Assembly (NCBI RefSeq): GCF_019947135.1
Contig: NZ_JAGSHT010000005.1
Coordinates: 124,001 to 188,000, forward strand
Length of the DNA stretch: 64,000 nucleotides
Reading direction: 5' to 3'
Source: Occultella gossypii
Lineage (GTDB): Bacteria > Actinomycetota > Actinomycetes > Actinomycetales > Beutenbergiaceae
Shown: piece by piece, positions 16,167-25,546 of the stretch
Layout: each line of letters begins with the position of its first letter
Numbering within the stretch: position 1 is the first letter of the stretch
The notes under the pieces: model-generated
Database searches by the model: none
Told to the model about the DNA's origin: nothing
The model's input: the letters and a program-made list of their open reading frames with translations, nothing else
Program-made: the position numbers and the translations under genes

Positions 16167-17074
16167 CGAACTCAACACGCAACGTCCGGCGCAGCACCCT
16201 CATCAACGGTCAGCAGCGTCCGTCACCCGTCTCCAGCGTGGTCAAACTGCTCGTATTCGCGATCGCGTGCACGCTCGTGGTGCTTCCGTTCGCCGCGATC
16301 ATCGCCACGTCACTGGCACCGTCGGCGCAGGTGACTGCGGCGGGCGGGATGGTGCTCTGGCCCGAGCGGCTCGACATCTCCGCATATCAGGCGATCCTGT
16401 CCGGTGGCGTGGTCACCCGCGCGCTCGGCGTCAGCGGCATCATCACGATCCTCGGAGCGGTCCTGTCGCTGACGGTCTCCTCGATGCTCGCCTACGCGCT
16501 GACCAGGTCCGCGCTGCCGGGGCGCCGAGCGATCACGTTGCTGCTGATCTTCAGCCTGTTCTTCAACCCGGGCATCATCCCGATGTACCTCGCGGTACAG
16601 CAGTTCGGTCTGCTCGACAGTCTCGCCGCGCTCATCGTGCCGACCTGCCTCAACGCGTTCAACGTGATCGTGCTGCGCGCGTTCTTCGGCAACCTGCCCA
16701 AGGACGTCCTCGAGGCAGCCGAGATCGACGGGGCCGGCGAGGTGACCATGCTCGCCCGCATCGTCCTGCCGCTGTCGAAGGCAGCGCTGGCCGTCATCGG
16801 CCTCTTCTACGCCGTCGGGTACTGGAACTCCTTCTTCTCGGCGCTGCTGTACATCAATGACCCCAAGTTGTGGCCGCTGCAACTGGTGCTGCGGTCCTAC
16901 GTCACCAACGACAACCAGATCGGCACCGCGGACGTCGCGTCCGGGATCCTCCCGGCCCAGGTGACCATGCAGATGGCGATCCTGGTGGTCTCGATCGTGC
17001 CGATCGTCTGCGTGTATCCGTTCCTGCAGCGCCACTTCGCCAAGGGCGCGCTCACGGGTGCCGTCAAGGGCTGA
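16163..17074 (+). CDS. carbohydrate ABC transporter permease, LplC/YtcP type
   Basis: This is the second permease of the heterodimeric channel, 303 residues with six helices. The EAA loop EAAEIDGAGEVTMLARIVLP lies near residue 190. The C-terminus FLQRHFAKGALTGAVKG is the standard ending of LplC/YtcP proteins. It begins with ATGA overlapping the upstream stop, so the two permeases are made in step. This permease type usually handles complex or uronate-containing oligosaccharides, which is family knowledge and does not identify the ligand here. Confidence 0.92.
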   Translation: MTNSTRNVRRSTLINGQQRPSPVSSVVKLLVFAIACTLVVLPFAAIIATSLAPSAQVTAAGGMVLWPERLDISAYQAILSGGVVTRALGVSGIITILGAVLSLTVSSMLAYALTRSALPGRRAITLLLIFSLFFNPGIIPMYLAVQQFGLLDSLAALIVPTCLNAFNVIVLRAFFGNLPKDVLEAAEIDGAGEVTMLARIVLPLSKAALAVIGLFYAVGYWNSFFSALLYINDPKLWPLQLVLRSYVTNDNQIGTADVASGILPAQVTMQMAILVVSIVPIVCVYPFLQRHFAKGALTGAVKG

Positions 17075-17138
17075 CGCCGGCAATCGACGCACCCCCCAGT
17101 TCTCAGTCCCACACCACACACCATGGAAGGACGGACCC

Positions 17139-18767
17139 ATGTCCGCGCACCCCCGTCACCCCTCCCGTCGAGCCGTCCTCACGACCGGTCTCGGGATCGC
17201 CGCACTGGCCGGCATCTCGGCCTGCTCGAGCGACTCCGACGGTGACAGCAGCACCAGCCAGGGCGGCTCGGGCGGCGGCTCGGCGGCTGCCTTGCCGGCC
17301 TACATCCCGTACGAGGGCGTCGAAGCCGATCTCCCCGTGCAGGACGGACGCACGTCGAGCGGCTTCTTCGCCTACCCGGCCGGCCCGGCCACGATCTCGA
17401 CGGGCACCCCCGGCGACGGCGAGCCCATCACGGCGATGGGGCCGACCTCGTTCGCGCTTCCACCCGCCATGGACCAGAACGCGTTCTGGCAGGAGATGAA
17501 CGAACGGCTCGGCTCGGAACTGCACATCACGTTGACCCCGGGCGGTGAGTACGACGCCAAGTTCGCGACCACGGTTGCCGGGCGCGCGCTGCCGGACTTC
17601 TTCCACGTGGGCTCGACCCAGTCCCTGCCGCAGTTCATGGCCTCCGAGGCAGCCGACCTCACCGACTTCCTCAGCGGCGACGCCATCGCGGACTACCCCG
17701 GCCTGGCGAACATCCCCACCGCGTCGTGGCAGGACTGCATCTTCGACGGCCGGATCCGCGCCATCCCGATCCAGCGCGGCTTGGTGAACCTGCCGACGCT
17801 CTTCGCCCGCCAGGACCTGCTGGAGGCCGCCGGCATCACCGCGACACCACAGAACTTCGAGGAGCTCAGCGACATCTCGAAGGAGCTCACTGGCGGGAAC
17901 ACGTGGGCCTGGGGGAGTCTGCCACTGGCCTACGCGCGTGCCACGGTGGACGTGCCGAGCTACTGGATGATCGTCGACGGCACGTTCACCAGCACCCTCG
18001 GCGACGAGCGGCACGAGCAGGCGCTGGAGGCCGTGCGCGCCCTCCAGGATGCGGGCGTGGTCAACCCGGATGCGGCGTCCGCACCGACGTCGACGAGGAA
18101 GGACTGGTTCGGTGCCGGCAGGTCGATCTTCCACGAGGACTCCTTCATCGCCTGGTTCAGCCTGTACGTCCAGCACGGCTCCGTGCCGGGGCTGAACATC
18201 CAGGCCCTACCGGTCATCGGGTTCGACGGCGGCACCGGGACCCAGTTCGTGCCGAACCCGAACTACGGGATCACCGCGATCAGTGCGGGCTCGGCCGACC
18301 GGGCCGAGACCCTGCTGCGGGTGGCCGACTACCTCGCGGCCCCGTTCGGCACCGAGGAGTACCTGTTCTGCAAGTTCGGCATCGACGGCGTCAACTTCGA
18401 GCTCGAAGGCTCGGACCCGGTGCCGACGGATGCCGCGAGCGAGGTGAACATCGGGTCCCTCTACATCGCCGACGCCGCGCGGGTGATCTATGCGCCCAAC
18501 CGCGAGGCCGTGGTGCAGGCTGCATGGGACCAGCAGAACCGGGTCACCGAGAAGTCGTTCCAGGACCCGACGCTCGGGCTGTACTCCGAGACGGCCAGCC
18601 GCAAGCTCGCGTCCCTCGAGGGCGCACTGGGGGACGCCGAGCTGGACATCATGCTCGGGCGCCGCCCGGTCAGCGACTGGAGCGCCGCCGTCGAGGAGTT
18701 CAATGCCGGCGGCGGGGCGGACATCCTCGCCGAGTACCAGGCGGCGTACGACGAGCTGCAGGGGTGA
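17139..18767 (+). CDS. extracellular solute-binding lipoprotein of the sugar ABC importer
   Basis: This 542-residue binding protein has a twin-arginine-like signal (SRRAVLTTGLGIAALAG) ending in a lipobox with Cys at about residue 28 (GISAC). It should be lipid-anchored outside the membrane. A Ser/Gly-rich linker follows, then an LplA/YtcQ-type binding domain with aromatic ligand-site candidates such as WLINDGT-like YWMIVDGTFTS. The start is ATG 17139, 8 nt after GGAAGG; the frame is open upstream. It lies 64 bp after the second permease and immediately before the 760-residue protein. Its ligand would define the whole locus. Confidence 0.92.
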   Translation: MSAHPRHPSRRAVLTTGLGIAALAGISACSSDSDGDSSTSQGGSGGGSAAALPAYIPYEGVEADLPVQDGRTSSGFFAYPAGPATISTGTPGDGEPITAMGPTSFALPPAMDQNAFWQEMNERLGSELHITLTPGGEYDAKFATTVAGRALPDFFHVGSTQSLPQFMASEAADLTDFLSGDAIADYPGLANIPTASWQDCIFDGRIRAIPIQRGLVNLPTLFARQDLLEAAGITATPQNFEELSDISKELTGGNTWAWGSLPLAYARATVDVPSYWMIVDGTFTSTLGDERHEQALEAVRALQDAGVVNPDAASAPTSTRKDWFGAGRSIFHEDSFIAWFSLYVQHGSVPGLNIQALPVIGFDGGTGTQFVPNPNYGITAISAGSADRAETLLRVADYLAAPFGTEEYLFCKFGIDGVNFELEGSDPVPTDAASEVNIGSLYIADAARVIYAPNREAVVQAAWDQQNRVTEKSFQDPTLGLYSETASRKLASLEGALGDAELDIMLGRRPVSDWSAAVEEFNAGGGADILAEYQAAYDELQG

Positions 18768-18774
18768 CCGCCCG

Positions 18775-21057
18775 ATGAACGTGACGGCGCAGCGTGCCAA
18801 CCACACGCGCGAGGACGGCATCGGAGGGCAGCAGGCGCGGATCGTGGCGTACCTCGGCGCCTGGCTGCACGCGATGGAGCCGTGGTGGACCGATGGCCCG
18901 GACGGCACCGGCTGGTTCGGTTCCGGCTACAACCACTGGGGCTCGCAGACGAACCTCAAGTACGCGTCGGCGGCAGCCGTCGTCGCGGTCCACCACGAGG
19001 ATCCCGCGACCAGGGAGTTGGCCCTCCGGCGGGCGGAGGCCAGCTACCGGTTCGCCTGGGACTCGCACCTGTCGGGCACCGGGGCCTGCACGGACGGCAC
19101 GCAATGGGGGCACACCTGGATCAGCGCGCTCGGCATCGAGCGTGCCTGGTTCGGCGTGGATCTCCTGCGCGGGCGAACCGGGACGAGCCTGGACGCCGGT
19201 GCGCGGTCCGTGCTCGTGAGTGAGTCGGAGTGGCTCAGCACCGACTACCGGCGCGGTGCGGAACCGGGTGTCAAGGCCGGCCTCTGGAACGCCGCCGGTC
19301 GCAACGATCCGGAGTCGAACCTCTGGAACGGTGCCTTGCTGTGGCGCACCGCCACGCGCTGGCCCGATGAGGAGAACGCTCCGCGCTTCCGCGAGGTGGC
19401 CCTGCGGTTCCTGGCGAACGGCGTGTCCCTTGCGGCCGACGCCACCGACGAGACGATGTACGACGGGCAGCCGCTTCGGGACCGGCACCTGGGTGCCAAC
19501 TTCTTCGACTCGATGGCGCTGGACCATCACGGCTACCTCAACGCGGGCTACATGGCCATCTGCACCAGTCAGGCCGCCCTGCTGCACTTCGACCAAGTGC
19601 GTGCCGGCCTGCCCGTGCCCGAGTTGCTGCACCTGCATCAGGACGTGCTCTGGGAGCGGCTGAGTTCATGCGTCACGCCGGACGGCAGACTCATCCGGAT
19701 CGGCGGCGACAGTCGAGTCCGGTATGCGTACTGCCAGGAGTACGTGCCCGTCGGCGCGCTCTACGCCGAGCACCACCTCGGCGACGCCGGGGCCGCCGAC
19801 CTGGTCACGGCCTACCTGGGCATGGTCGATGCCGAACGTAGCGAGAGCGGCGCCTTCTACGACCGGCGACTCGATCACCTCGCCCGGGAGCGCCCGTACT
19901 ACTACGTGCGGCTCGAGTCGGACCGGGCCAACGCCCTGGCGGTCATTGCGGCCAATCTCGATGGCGCGCGCACGATGGCAGCCGATCCGCCGGCCCAGGA
20001 CGCGGTCGCGGAGCAGTCGCCGGACCCTCTGGTGCCCGCGGACGCTCCGGAACGCTCGGACGCCTGGCACGACGACGAACACGGAGTACTGGCCAGCCGG
20101 GGTGCGCGGCGGTTCGCCTCACACAGCTGGCGTGCGTTCACTACGACCCAGGGCCTGTGCCTGCCGGTCGAGCAGGGCGACCTCGCGGAATACCACCTCA
20201 ACCTCGCCCCGCAGCTCAGTTTCGAGGGCGCCCAGGCGGCACTCGGCGAGTACACCTCCGGCAAGCCGTCCCGGCGGGTCCTGGACTACTGGCAGGGCAG
20301 TTTCGCCGGCGGCTTCGCGACCGTCGGTCAGGTGGCCGAGGGCGTCGAACTCTCGATCGGCGAGGGCTGGAGCGGCGGGCCCGGGGCCGAGAGCATCATC
20401 GCGATGGTCGCCCTCCCCGACGACGCCACGGTACTGGGCCTCCAGATCGTCACCACGCCGGACTGGTACGTCGGGCTGCTCGGCGGTCACGGGCTGAACC
20501 TGGGCATCCCGAACGACGCCTACAACGCGCACCAGCGGGTGCTGCGAACACAGCACGAGACCATCGACCTCGAGGGCCCGGCCGCCGAGGACTCGCTGCG
20601 CGATCTGGGACCCCAGGTCTGTGTGGACGGTCGGCTCACCGTTCGGTCCCTGGACGCGCAGCCCGTGCAGTTGCTGCGCCGGCCGACACCCCATGGAGGT
20701 CCCGCGCTGCGCTCGCTGGGCGTCGAGACCCTTGCGATCGGCGCGTTCGGCGGTCCGGCCTACGTACCGCCGCGGACGCGGATCGTCGACGCCGCGTATC
20801 TTGTCCACGTCGAGGACGCTGGTCCGCAGTCGTCGATGCCGGACTGCGTTGCGGTGCCGGCGACCGGCGGAGCCCGGGCATGGCGGGTGCAGAGCCAGGA
20901 CCTGCGGACGTGGACGGTCGTGGTGAACCCCACCGATATCGAGGCGCTGGTCGAGGTGCCGGAGGGCGGGGGCCGGGAGCTCACCACGGGCATGCGCACA
21001 TCGGGCTCGCTCACCGTTGCACCGCTCCGGGCCCGGGTCATCGAGCACACGAGCTGA
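18775..21057 (+). CDS. uncharacterised 760-residue protein of the glycan locus
   Basis: I do not recognise the family. It begins at ATG 18775, 7 nt after the binding-protein stop, and has no signal peptide, so it should act in the cytoplasm on imported material. Residues 1-400 are helix-rich with repeated W, H and Y motifs (GYNHWGSQTNLKYASAA, TQWGHTWISALGIERAW, ALDHHGYLNAGYM), in the style of an alpha/alpha toroid. Residues about 440-760 look like beta-sheet (WRAFTTTQGLCLPVEQGD onward). Toroid plus beta-sandwich is the plan of many polysaccharide lyases and some glycoside hydrolases, so a lyase or hydrolase is my best inference. Catalytic residues cannot be named. Confidence 0.75.
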   Translation: MNVTAQRANHTREDGIGGQQARIVAYLGAWLHAMEPWWTDGPDGTGWFGSGYNHWGSQTNLKYASAAAVVAVHHEDPATRELALRRAEASYRFAWDSHLSGTGACTDGTQWGHTWISALGIERAWFGVDLLRGRTGTSLDAGARSVLVSESEWLSTDYRRGAEPGVKAGLWNAAGRNDPESNLWNGALLWRTATRWPDEENAPRFREVALRFLANGVSLAADATDETMYDGQPLRDRHLGANFFDSMALDHHGYLNAGYMAICTSQAALLHFDQVRAGLPVPELLHLHQDVLWERLSSCVTPDGRLIRIGGDSRVRYAYCQEYVPVGALYAEHHLGDAGAADLVTAYLGMVDAERSESGAFYDRRLDHLARERPYYYVRLESDRANALAVIAANLDGARTMAADPPAQDAVAEQSPDPLVPADAPERSDAWHDDEHGVLASRGARRFASHSWRAFTTTQGLCLPVEQGDLAEYHLNLAPQLSFEGAQAALGEYTSGKPSRRVLDYWQGSFAGGFATVGQVAEGVELSIGEGWSGGPGAESIIAMVALPDDATVLGLQIVTTPDWYVGLLGGHGLNLGIPNDAYNAHQRVLRTQHETIDLEGPAAEDSLRDLGPQVCVDGRLTVRSLDAQPVQLLRRPTPHGGPALRSLGVETLAIGAFGGPAYVPPRTRIVDAAYLVHVEDAGPQSSMPDCVAVPATGGARAWRVQSQDLRTWTVVVNPTDIEALVEVPEGGGRELTTGMRTSGSLTVAPLRARVIEHTS

Positions 21058-21120
21058 CCCGGGAGGGGACGGTGGACGAGCGGCCGCCGTACGCACTCAG
21101 CCTGGAGTACCGTCGAACGG

Positions 21121-21741
21121 ATGAGTGATCTGCAGTGCGCGGCGGTGGTGCTGGTGGCGCGGCATGGGCAGGCCTATGAGCCGGAGCCCGGGACGGACGG
21201 CGACCTCGGCCTCACCCCCGACGGCGTCGCCCAGGCCCGCGCCCTCGCCGCGTCGCTGCGGGACCGCAGGGTGGCCGGGCTGTTCACGAGCACCCTGCGC
21301 CGGGCGGTCGAGACCGGCGCCGTCGTCGGTGCGGAGCTCGGGCTGAAGCCCGAGGCGCTGCCAGGTCTGGTCGAGTTCGACCTCGGTCCGGACGCCGTGA
21401 CGCCCGACGGCGAAGCCCGGGCACTGCAGGTGATGCGCCGCTGGGTGGATGGTGACCTCGGCGCCGCCCTGCCGGGCGGGGAGTCCGGCGCGCAGGTCGT
21501 GACTCGGTTCGCCGGCGCGGCGGAGGAGATCGCCGACCGGTTCCGCGGCGAGACGGTGCTGGTGATCAGTCACGGCGGTGCGATGTCGCTCGTGCTGCCG
21601 CACCTCGCGGCCGCGGAGCCGGGGATGACCGCCGCGCGGTGGATCCCGCCGTGCGGCGTCGCCGAGGTGCACGTGGACGCGGATGGCTGGTCGCTGAAGA
21701 CGTGGCCCGGTAGCACCGACGTGACGCTCGCCGGCCACTGA
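21121..21741 (+). CDS. histidine phosphatase family protein
   Basis: This 206-residue phosphoglycerate-mutase-like phosphatase has the nucleophile motif ARHGQAYE at residues 14-21. A second arginine lies in FTSTLRRAVETG, and the distal histidine in VLVISHGGAM near residue 145. Members remove phosphate from sugars, nucleotides or proteins; this one cannot be assigned a substrate. It stands between the 760-residue protein and the GH43 genes and might dephosphorylate a sugar of the pathway, or may simply be inserted. TACCGT lies 7 nt before the ATG, suggesting its own leaderless promoter. Confidence 0.85.
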   Translation: MSDLQCAAVVLVARHGQAYEPEPGTDGDLGLTPDGVAQARALAASLRDRRVAGLFTSTLRRAVETGAVVGAELGLKPEALPGLVEFDLGPDAVTPDGEARALQVMRRWVDGDLGAALPGGESGAQVVTRFAGAAEEIADRFRGETVLVISHGGAMSLVLPHLAAAEPGMTAARWIPPCGVAEVHVDADGWSLKTWPGSTDVTLAGH

Positions 21742-21757
21742 GCACGTACCCAGCCCC

Positions 21758-21786
21758 TTTACAACGTTGGAGTAGTTCGCTAGACA
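21758..21786 (+). promoter_or_regulatory. promoter of the secreted GH43 gene
   Basis: TTTACA (21758-21763) and TAGACA (21781-21786) have a 17-bp spacer. The 8-bp palindrome CAACGTTG lies in the spacer and could be an operator half. Confidence 0.45.
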
Positions 21787-21838
21787 AGACGCAGGCGCCA
21801 CATCATCGAAGCTGTCGCGGTCCGAAAGGTTGACACCC

Positions 21839-24151
21839 ATGCGTCCCACCCTCCGTGCGGTCCTTGCCGCTGCCGCAAGCCTGTGCCTGCTCGGCTCGGG
21901 GCTCCAGGCCGCGACGGCCGACCCGGCCCCGTCGTCGTCGAGCCCGCCGGCTGCGACCGTGACGAACCCGATCTCGGACGAGTTCTCCGACACCTACGCC
22001 GATCCCGCGATCATCCGTGGCAAGGACGGCTACTGGTACATGTACGCGACGAGCGACCCGCTCACCGAGGCGCCGAGCCCGTTCGGACTGATGCACATCG
22101 CGCGGAGCCAGGACTTCTCCAGCTGGGAGTATCTGGGCACGGTGTTCGACGACGAGACCCGGCCCGACTGGGCGACGTCGGGATCGTTCCTGTGGGCACC
22201 GGACATCCGGTACGTGGCCGGGCAGTACGTCCTCTACTACACCGTGACGGACACGGTGGCAGACCCAGGCGGGTCGAACTATGCGATCGGCGCCGCTACC
22301 GCACCCACCCCGGCCGGACCCTGGACCGACTCCGGCGCCGCCGTCGTCGAGCCCCGGCCCGACGGCGGTGGCGGCTACTTCAACACCATCGACCCCGCGC
22401 TGTTCGTCGACGACGATGGTGTCCGGTACCTGTACTTCGGCGGGTACCACGGCGGCCTGTGGGTCACCGAGCTCGACGAGAGTGGGCTGACGGCGGTCGG
22501 TGCGGCCACCCGGGTGGCGCGGCCCGATCGTTACGAGGGCTCGTTCGTGGTGAAGCGGGACGGCTACTACTACCTCACCGCGTCGTCCGCGAACTGCTGC
22601 GCCGGCCCGGTGACCGGGTACAGCGTGTACGCGGGCCGGTCCACCTCACCGCTCGGCCCGTTCGTCGACCACGAGGGTGTCTCGCTGCTCGACTCCCGGG
22701 TGGGCGGCACGCAGGTCCTCGCCCAGAACGGCAACTCCATCATCGGGGTGGGGCACCATGCGATCTTCACCGACACCAGCGGTCAGGACTGGATCCTCTA
22801 TCACGGCATCGAGCGGGACGATGCCTGGCTCGATGCGCCCGGTGGTATCAACGAGCGGCCCACGTTCGTCGACAGACTGGACTGGATCGATGGCTGGCCG
22901 GTCGCGAACGCCGGTGCCGGACCGACGCAGGGATCGTTGACCGGACCGGTGACCGGATCGGCACTCGGGATCGACCAGGGGGACCCGGCCGCGAACGAGG
23001 CCCTGCGGGTCACCTCGGGAACCTGGCGGGCGGCGGTCGAGGACCTCAACGACGCGGCCGGGGTGGGTGTGCTCGACCCGCTCGGGGGCACCGCGAGCGT
23101 GGTCTCGAACCGACCGGCCCCGAGCGACGTGCGCGTTGAGGCGGACGTCCGCTTCCTCGGCGACGCCCGGACGTTCGCTGTCGAACTGGCGCACGCCGGA
23201 CGCAACGCGATCGTGGTCACGGTCGACCGGACGACCGGAGAGCTCCGTGCGGAGGTGACGCAGGGTCAACACACCACCGTCGAGGTGGCCCCATTGACGA
23301 ACCTGTTCACCCCGGACGCCTTCACGTCGCTGACCGTAGAGGTGCGCGACGGCGTCCTGCACACGGTCCTGTCCGAGAGCCGTCTCGGCGACGTGCTCGC
23401 CGAGGTGGCGGTCGACCTGCCGCGTGGCGCGCAGAAGCAGCGACCCGTCGAGTTGGTGGCCACCGGCGGTGCCGTGCAGGTGGACAACCTCAGTGTGGTC
23501 GCGGCGCACACCCCGGTGACCGAGCGGGTCGCCGAGCCCCAACCCGGCTCCGTGCTCTTCGCCGAGGAGTTCGAGGGTGACCTGCAGCCCGGCTGGGAGT
23601 GGGTGCGCCCCACGCAGACCACGGTGACCGACACCCAGCTCCAGTGGCCGCTCGAGTCGGTCGATATCGTCGGCGAGGGCAACACGGGAGCCCTCCTGCT
23701 CCGGGACGCACCGGAGGGTGAGTGGATCATGCAGACCCGTGTGACCCTCGACCTCGGCGTGGACACGATCCGCAACTACCAGCAGGCCGGGCTGATCGTC
23801 CGCAACACCGACGACGACTTCCTCCGGCTGGGCACGGTGGCGATCTGGAGCAGCCGGCAGGCGGAGTTCGGCAAGGAACTCGTGGAGGACGGGCGGTTCA
23901 ACTGGGGAGCCCATCTCGGCGGGCCCGTCGCGCCGACGATGTGGCTGCAGCTGCACCACACCGTCGATCCGACCACCGGCGACCTGCTCTACCGCTCGGC
24001 GACGTCACGCGATGGCGAGACCTGGCGATGGGGAGCGACGTGGACGCTGCCGGCCGGATCCGACCCTCAGATCGGGCTGTACGCCGGCGGCGGCGCTACC
24101 CCGTCGGCGGTCGCCACGTTCGACCACGTCCGTGTGTTCGAGGCTCAGTGA
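21839..24151 (+). CDS. secreted glycoside hydrolase family 43 enzyme, multidomain
   Basis: This 770-residue protein has a cleavable signal (RAVLAAAASLCLLGSGLQAATA). The N-terminal five-bladed GH43 propeller (about residues 40-370) shows the expected carboxylates: base Asp in TYADPAII, the pKa-modulating Asp in FNTIDPALFV, and acid Glu in YEGSFVVKRDGYYYL. Two beta-sandwich modules follow. The first is roughly 385-560 (concanavalin-like, starting LRVTSGTWRAAV), and a DUF1349-like module runs from about 575 to the end (FEGDLQPGWEWVRP). GH43 enzymes attack arabinan, arabinoxylan or galactan side chains. It should release oligosaccharides outside the cell for the ABC importer. The start is ATG 21839. 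Confidence 0.88.
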   Translation: MRPTLRAVLAAAASLCLLGSGLQAATADPAPSSSSPPAATVTNPISDEFSDTYADPAIIRGKDGYWYMYATSDPLTEAPSPFGLMHIARSQDFSSWEYLGTVFDDETRPDWATSGSFLWAPDIRYVAGQYVLYYTVTDTVADPGGSNYAIGAATAPTPAGPWTDSGAAVVEPRPDGGGGYFNTIDPALFVDDDGVRYLYFGGYHGGLWVTELDESGLTAVGAATRVARPDRYEGSFVVKRDGYYYLTASSANCCAGPVTGYSVYAGRSTSPLGPFVDHEGVSLLDSRVGGTQVLAQNGNSIIGVGHHAIFTDTSGQDWILYHGIERDDAWLDAPGGINERPTFVDRLDWIDGWPVANAGAGPTQGSLTGPVTGSALGIDQGDPAANEALRVTSGTWRAAVEDLNDAAGVGVLDPLGGTASVVSNRPAPSDVRVEADVRFLGDARTFAVELAHAGRNAIVVTVDRTTGELRAEVTQGQHTTVEVAPLTNLFTPDAFTSLTVEVRDGVLHTVLSESRLGDVLAEVAVDLPRGAQKQRPVELVATGGAVQVDNLSVVAAHTPVTERVAEPQPGSVLFAEEFEGDLQPGWEWVRPTQTTVTDTQLQWPLESVDIVGEGNTGALLLRDAPEGEWIMQTRVTLDLGVDTIRNYQQAGLIVRNTDDDFLRLGTVAIWSSRQAEFGKELVEDGRFNWGAHLGGPVAPTMWLQLHHTVDPTTGDLLYRSATSRDGETWRWGATWTLPAGSDPQIGLYAGGGATPSAVATFDHVRVFEAQ

Positions 24152-25079
24152 GCGCCCGTGACACCGTGGCCTTCACGAACCCCGTCCACGACCGGAACTT
24201 CCCGACCCGTTCGTGCTGGAGGTGGACGGTCGGTGGTACGGCTACGCCACCGAGGGCGAGGTCGGCACGCTTCCGATCCTGCGATCGGATGACCTGATCA
24301 CCTGGGAGGTGGTGGGCGAGGGCATGCCGAGACCGGCTCCATGGTCCGTCGCCGGACGCCACTGGGCTCCTGAGATCGCGGCGTTCGGCTCCGACCGCTA
24401 CGTGGCCTACTACACCGCGATGGAGCGGGTGACCCGGAACCAGTGCATCGGGATCGCCGTCGCCGCCTCACCCGAGGGGCCTTTCGAAGACACCGCCGAG
24501 GTGCCGTTCATCGGTCAGCACGACGAGGGTGGATCGATCGACGCGAGCCCGTTCACCGACGTCGACGGCACCCGGTACCTGCTGTGGAAGAACGACGGCA
24601 ACCACATCGGCATCGACAGCTGGCTGTACCTCCAGCAGTTGTCCCCCGACGGGCTCGAACTCGTCGGGGAGCCACGCAGGCTTCTCACGCATGACCAGAC
24701 CTGGGAGGGCCACCTCGTCGAAGGGCCCTCCCTGTGGATCCATGACGGCAAGTACATCCTCTTCTACTCGGCGAACGACTACGCGTCAGCCGACTACGGC
24801 GTGGGCTACGCCGTCGCGGACGACGTGCTCGGGCCGTACACGAAACCGTCCGATGAGCCCCTCATGCGCAGTACGGACGCCGCCGCGGGGCCCGGGCACG
24901 GGATGGTCGTCGAGACCGGTGGGCGCACCTGGTACGTCCACCACGCGTGGCCACCGGACGCAGTCGGCGCCCAGGCGCCGGGGCGCACGATGTGGCTCAC
25001 CGAGCTCACGTGGCCGGACGGCGTTCCGATCCTCGACGGTCCCCGAGCACGTGTGGAGACTGCTTCCGCGGACGTGTGA
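24148..25079 (+). pseudogene. second GH43 gene, frameshifted at the catalytic aspartate
   Basis: GTG 24148 overlaps the stop of the first GH43 gene and begins SARDTVAFTNPVHDRNFP. The frame then shifts by one base at about 24204, where one G is missing from the expected Pro-Asp-Pro codons. The rest reads VLEVDGRWYGYATEGEV to the stop at 25079. The downstream GH43 residues are intact: Asp in GGSIDASPFTDVDG and Glu in LVEGPSLWIHDGKY. As written, the ribosome could make only a protein lacking the catalytic base. It has no signal, so the intact ancestor was cytoplasmic. A sequencing error would give the same picture. Confidence 0.75.
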
Positions 25080-25176
25080 CGTCACTGGGGCGCTTCCGCG
25101 GAAGCACCGTCCGGCCCCGGAACACCGGCCTCGTAGGGCAGTCTGCGTCGGTCCGGTGACCGTTCGTCTTCCACTA

Positions 25177-25197
25177 GTGTGTGACACACAGTATAGT
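25177..25197 (+). promoter_or_regulatory. leaderless promoter and palindrome of the PadR operon
   Basis: TATAGT (25192-25197) lies 7 nt before ATG 25205, so transcription should start at the codon. Directly upstream, GTGTGTGACACAC (25177-25189) is a perfect palindrome about one G. It is well placed to be the PadR operator covering the spacer. Confidence 0.55.
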
Positions 25198-25204
25198 GTG
25201 AGGC

Positions 25205-25546
25205 ATGGGCGAGGACGAGATCGAGGCGGGCCACCGGCAGGAGCTGCGGCGTGGCACCGTCGGCCTCGCGTGCCTGCTCCGGTTGCGCACTCCCGACTAC
25301 GGCTACGCGCTGCTCGAGTCACTGGGTGCCGACGGCATCGACGTCGACGCGAACACGCTCTATCCGTTGCTTCGCCGGCTCGAGAAGCAGGGCCTGGTCA
25401 CGAGCGAGTGGAGCACGGGGGAGGCGCGGCCTCGCAAGTTCTATCGCACCTCGCACGAAGGGGACCGGCTCGCCCGGGTCCTCACCGACGACTGGCACCG
25501 ACTGGACGCCGCGCTGCGCGGCCTGATCGAACGAGGGGAATCATGA
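25205..25546 (+). CDS. PadR family transcriptional regulator
   Basis: This is a short (113-residue) PadR-subfamily-2 winged-helix repressor. RTPDYGYALLESL leads into the recognition region DANTLYPLLRRLEKQGLVTS, and RKFYRTSHEGDRL is the wing. The gene overlaps the next by the ATGA tetranucleotide, and a palindrome covers its own promoter. PadR proteins of this size often pair with a HAAS-domain membrane protein encoded just downstream, as here, so the pair is a sensing module whose signal is unknown. Confidence 0.9.
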   Translation: MGEDEIEAGHRQELRRGTVGLACLLRLRTPDYGYALLESLGADGIDVDANTLYPLLRRLEKQGLVTSEWSTGEARPRKFYRTSHEGDRLARVLTDDWHRLDAALRGLIERGES

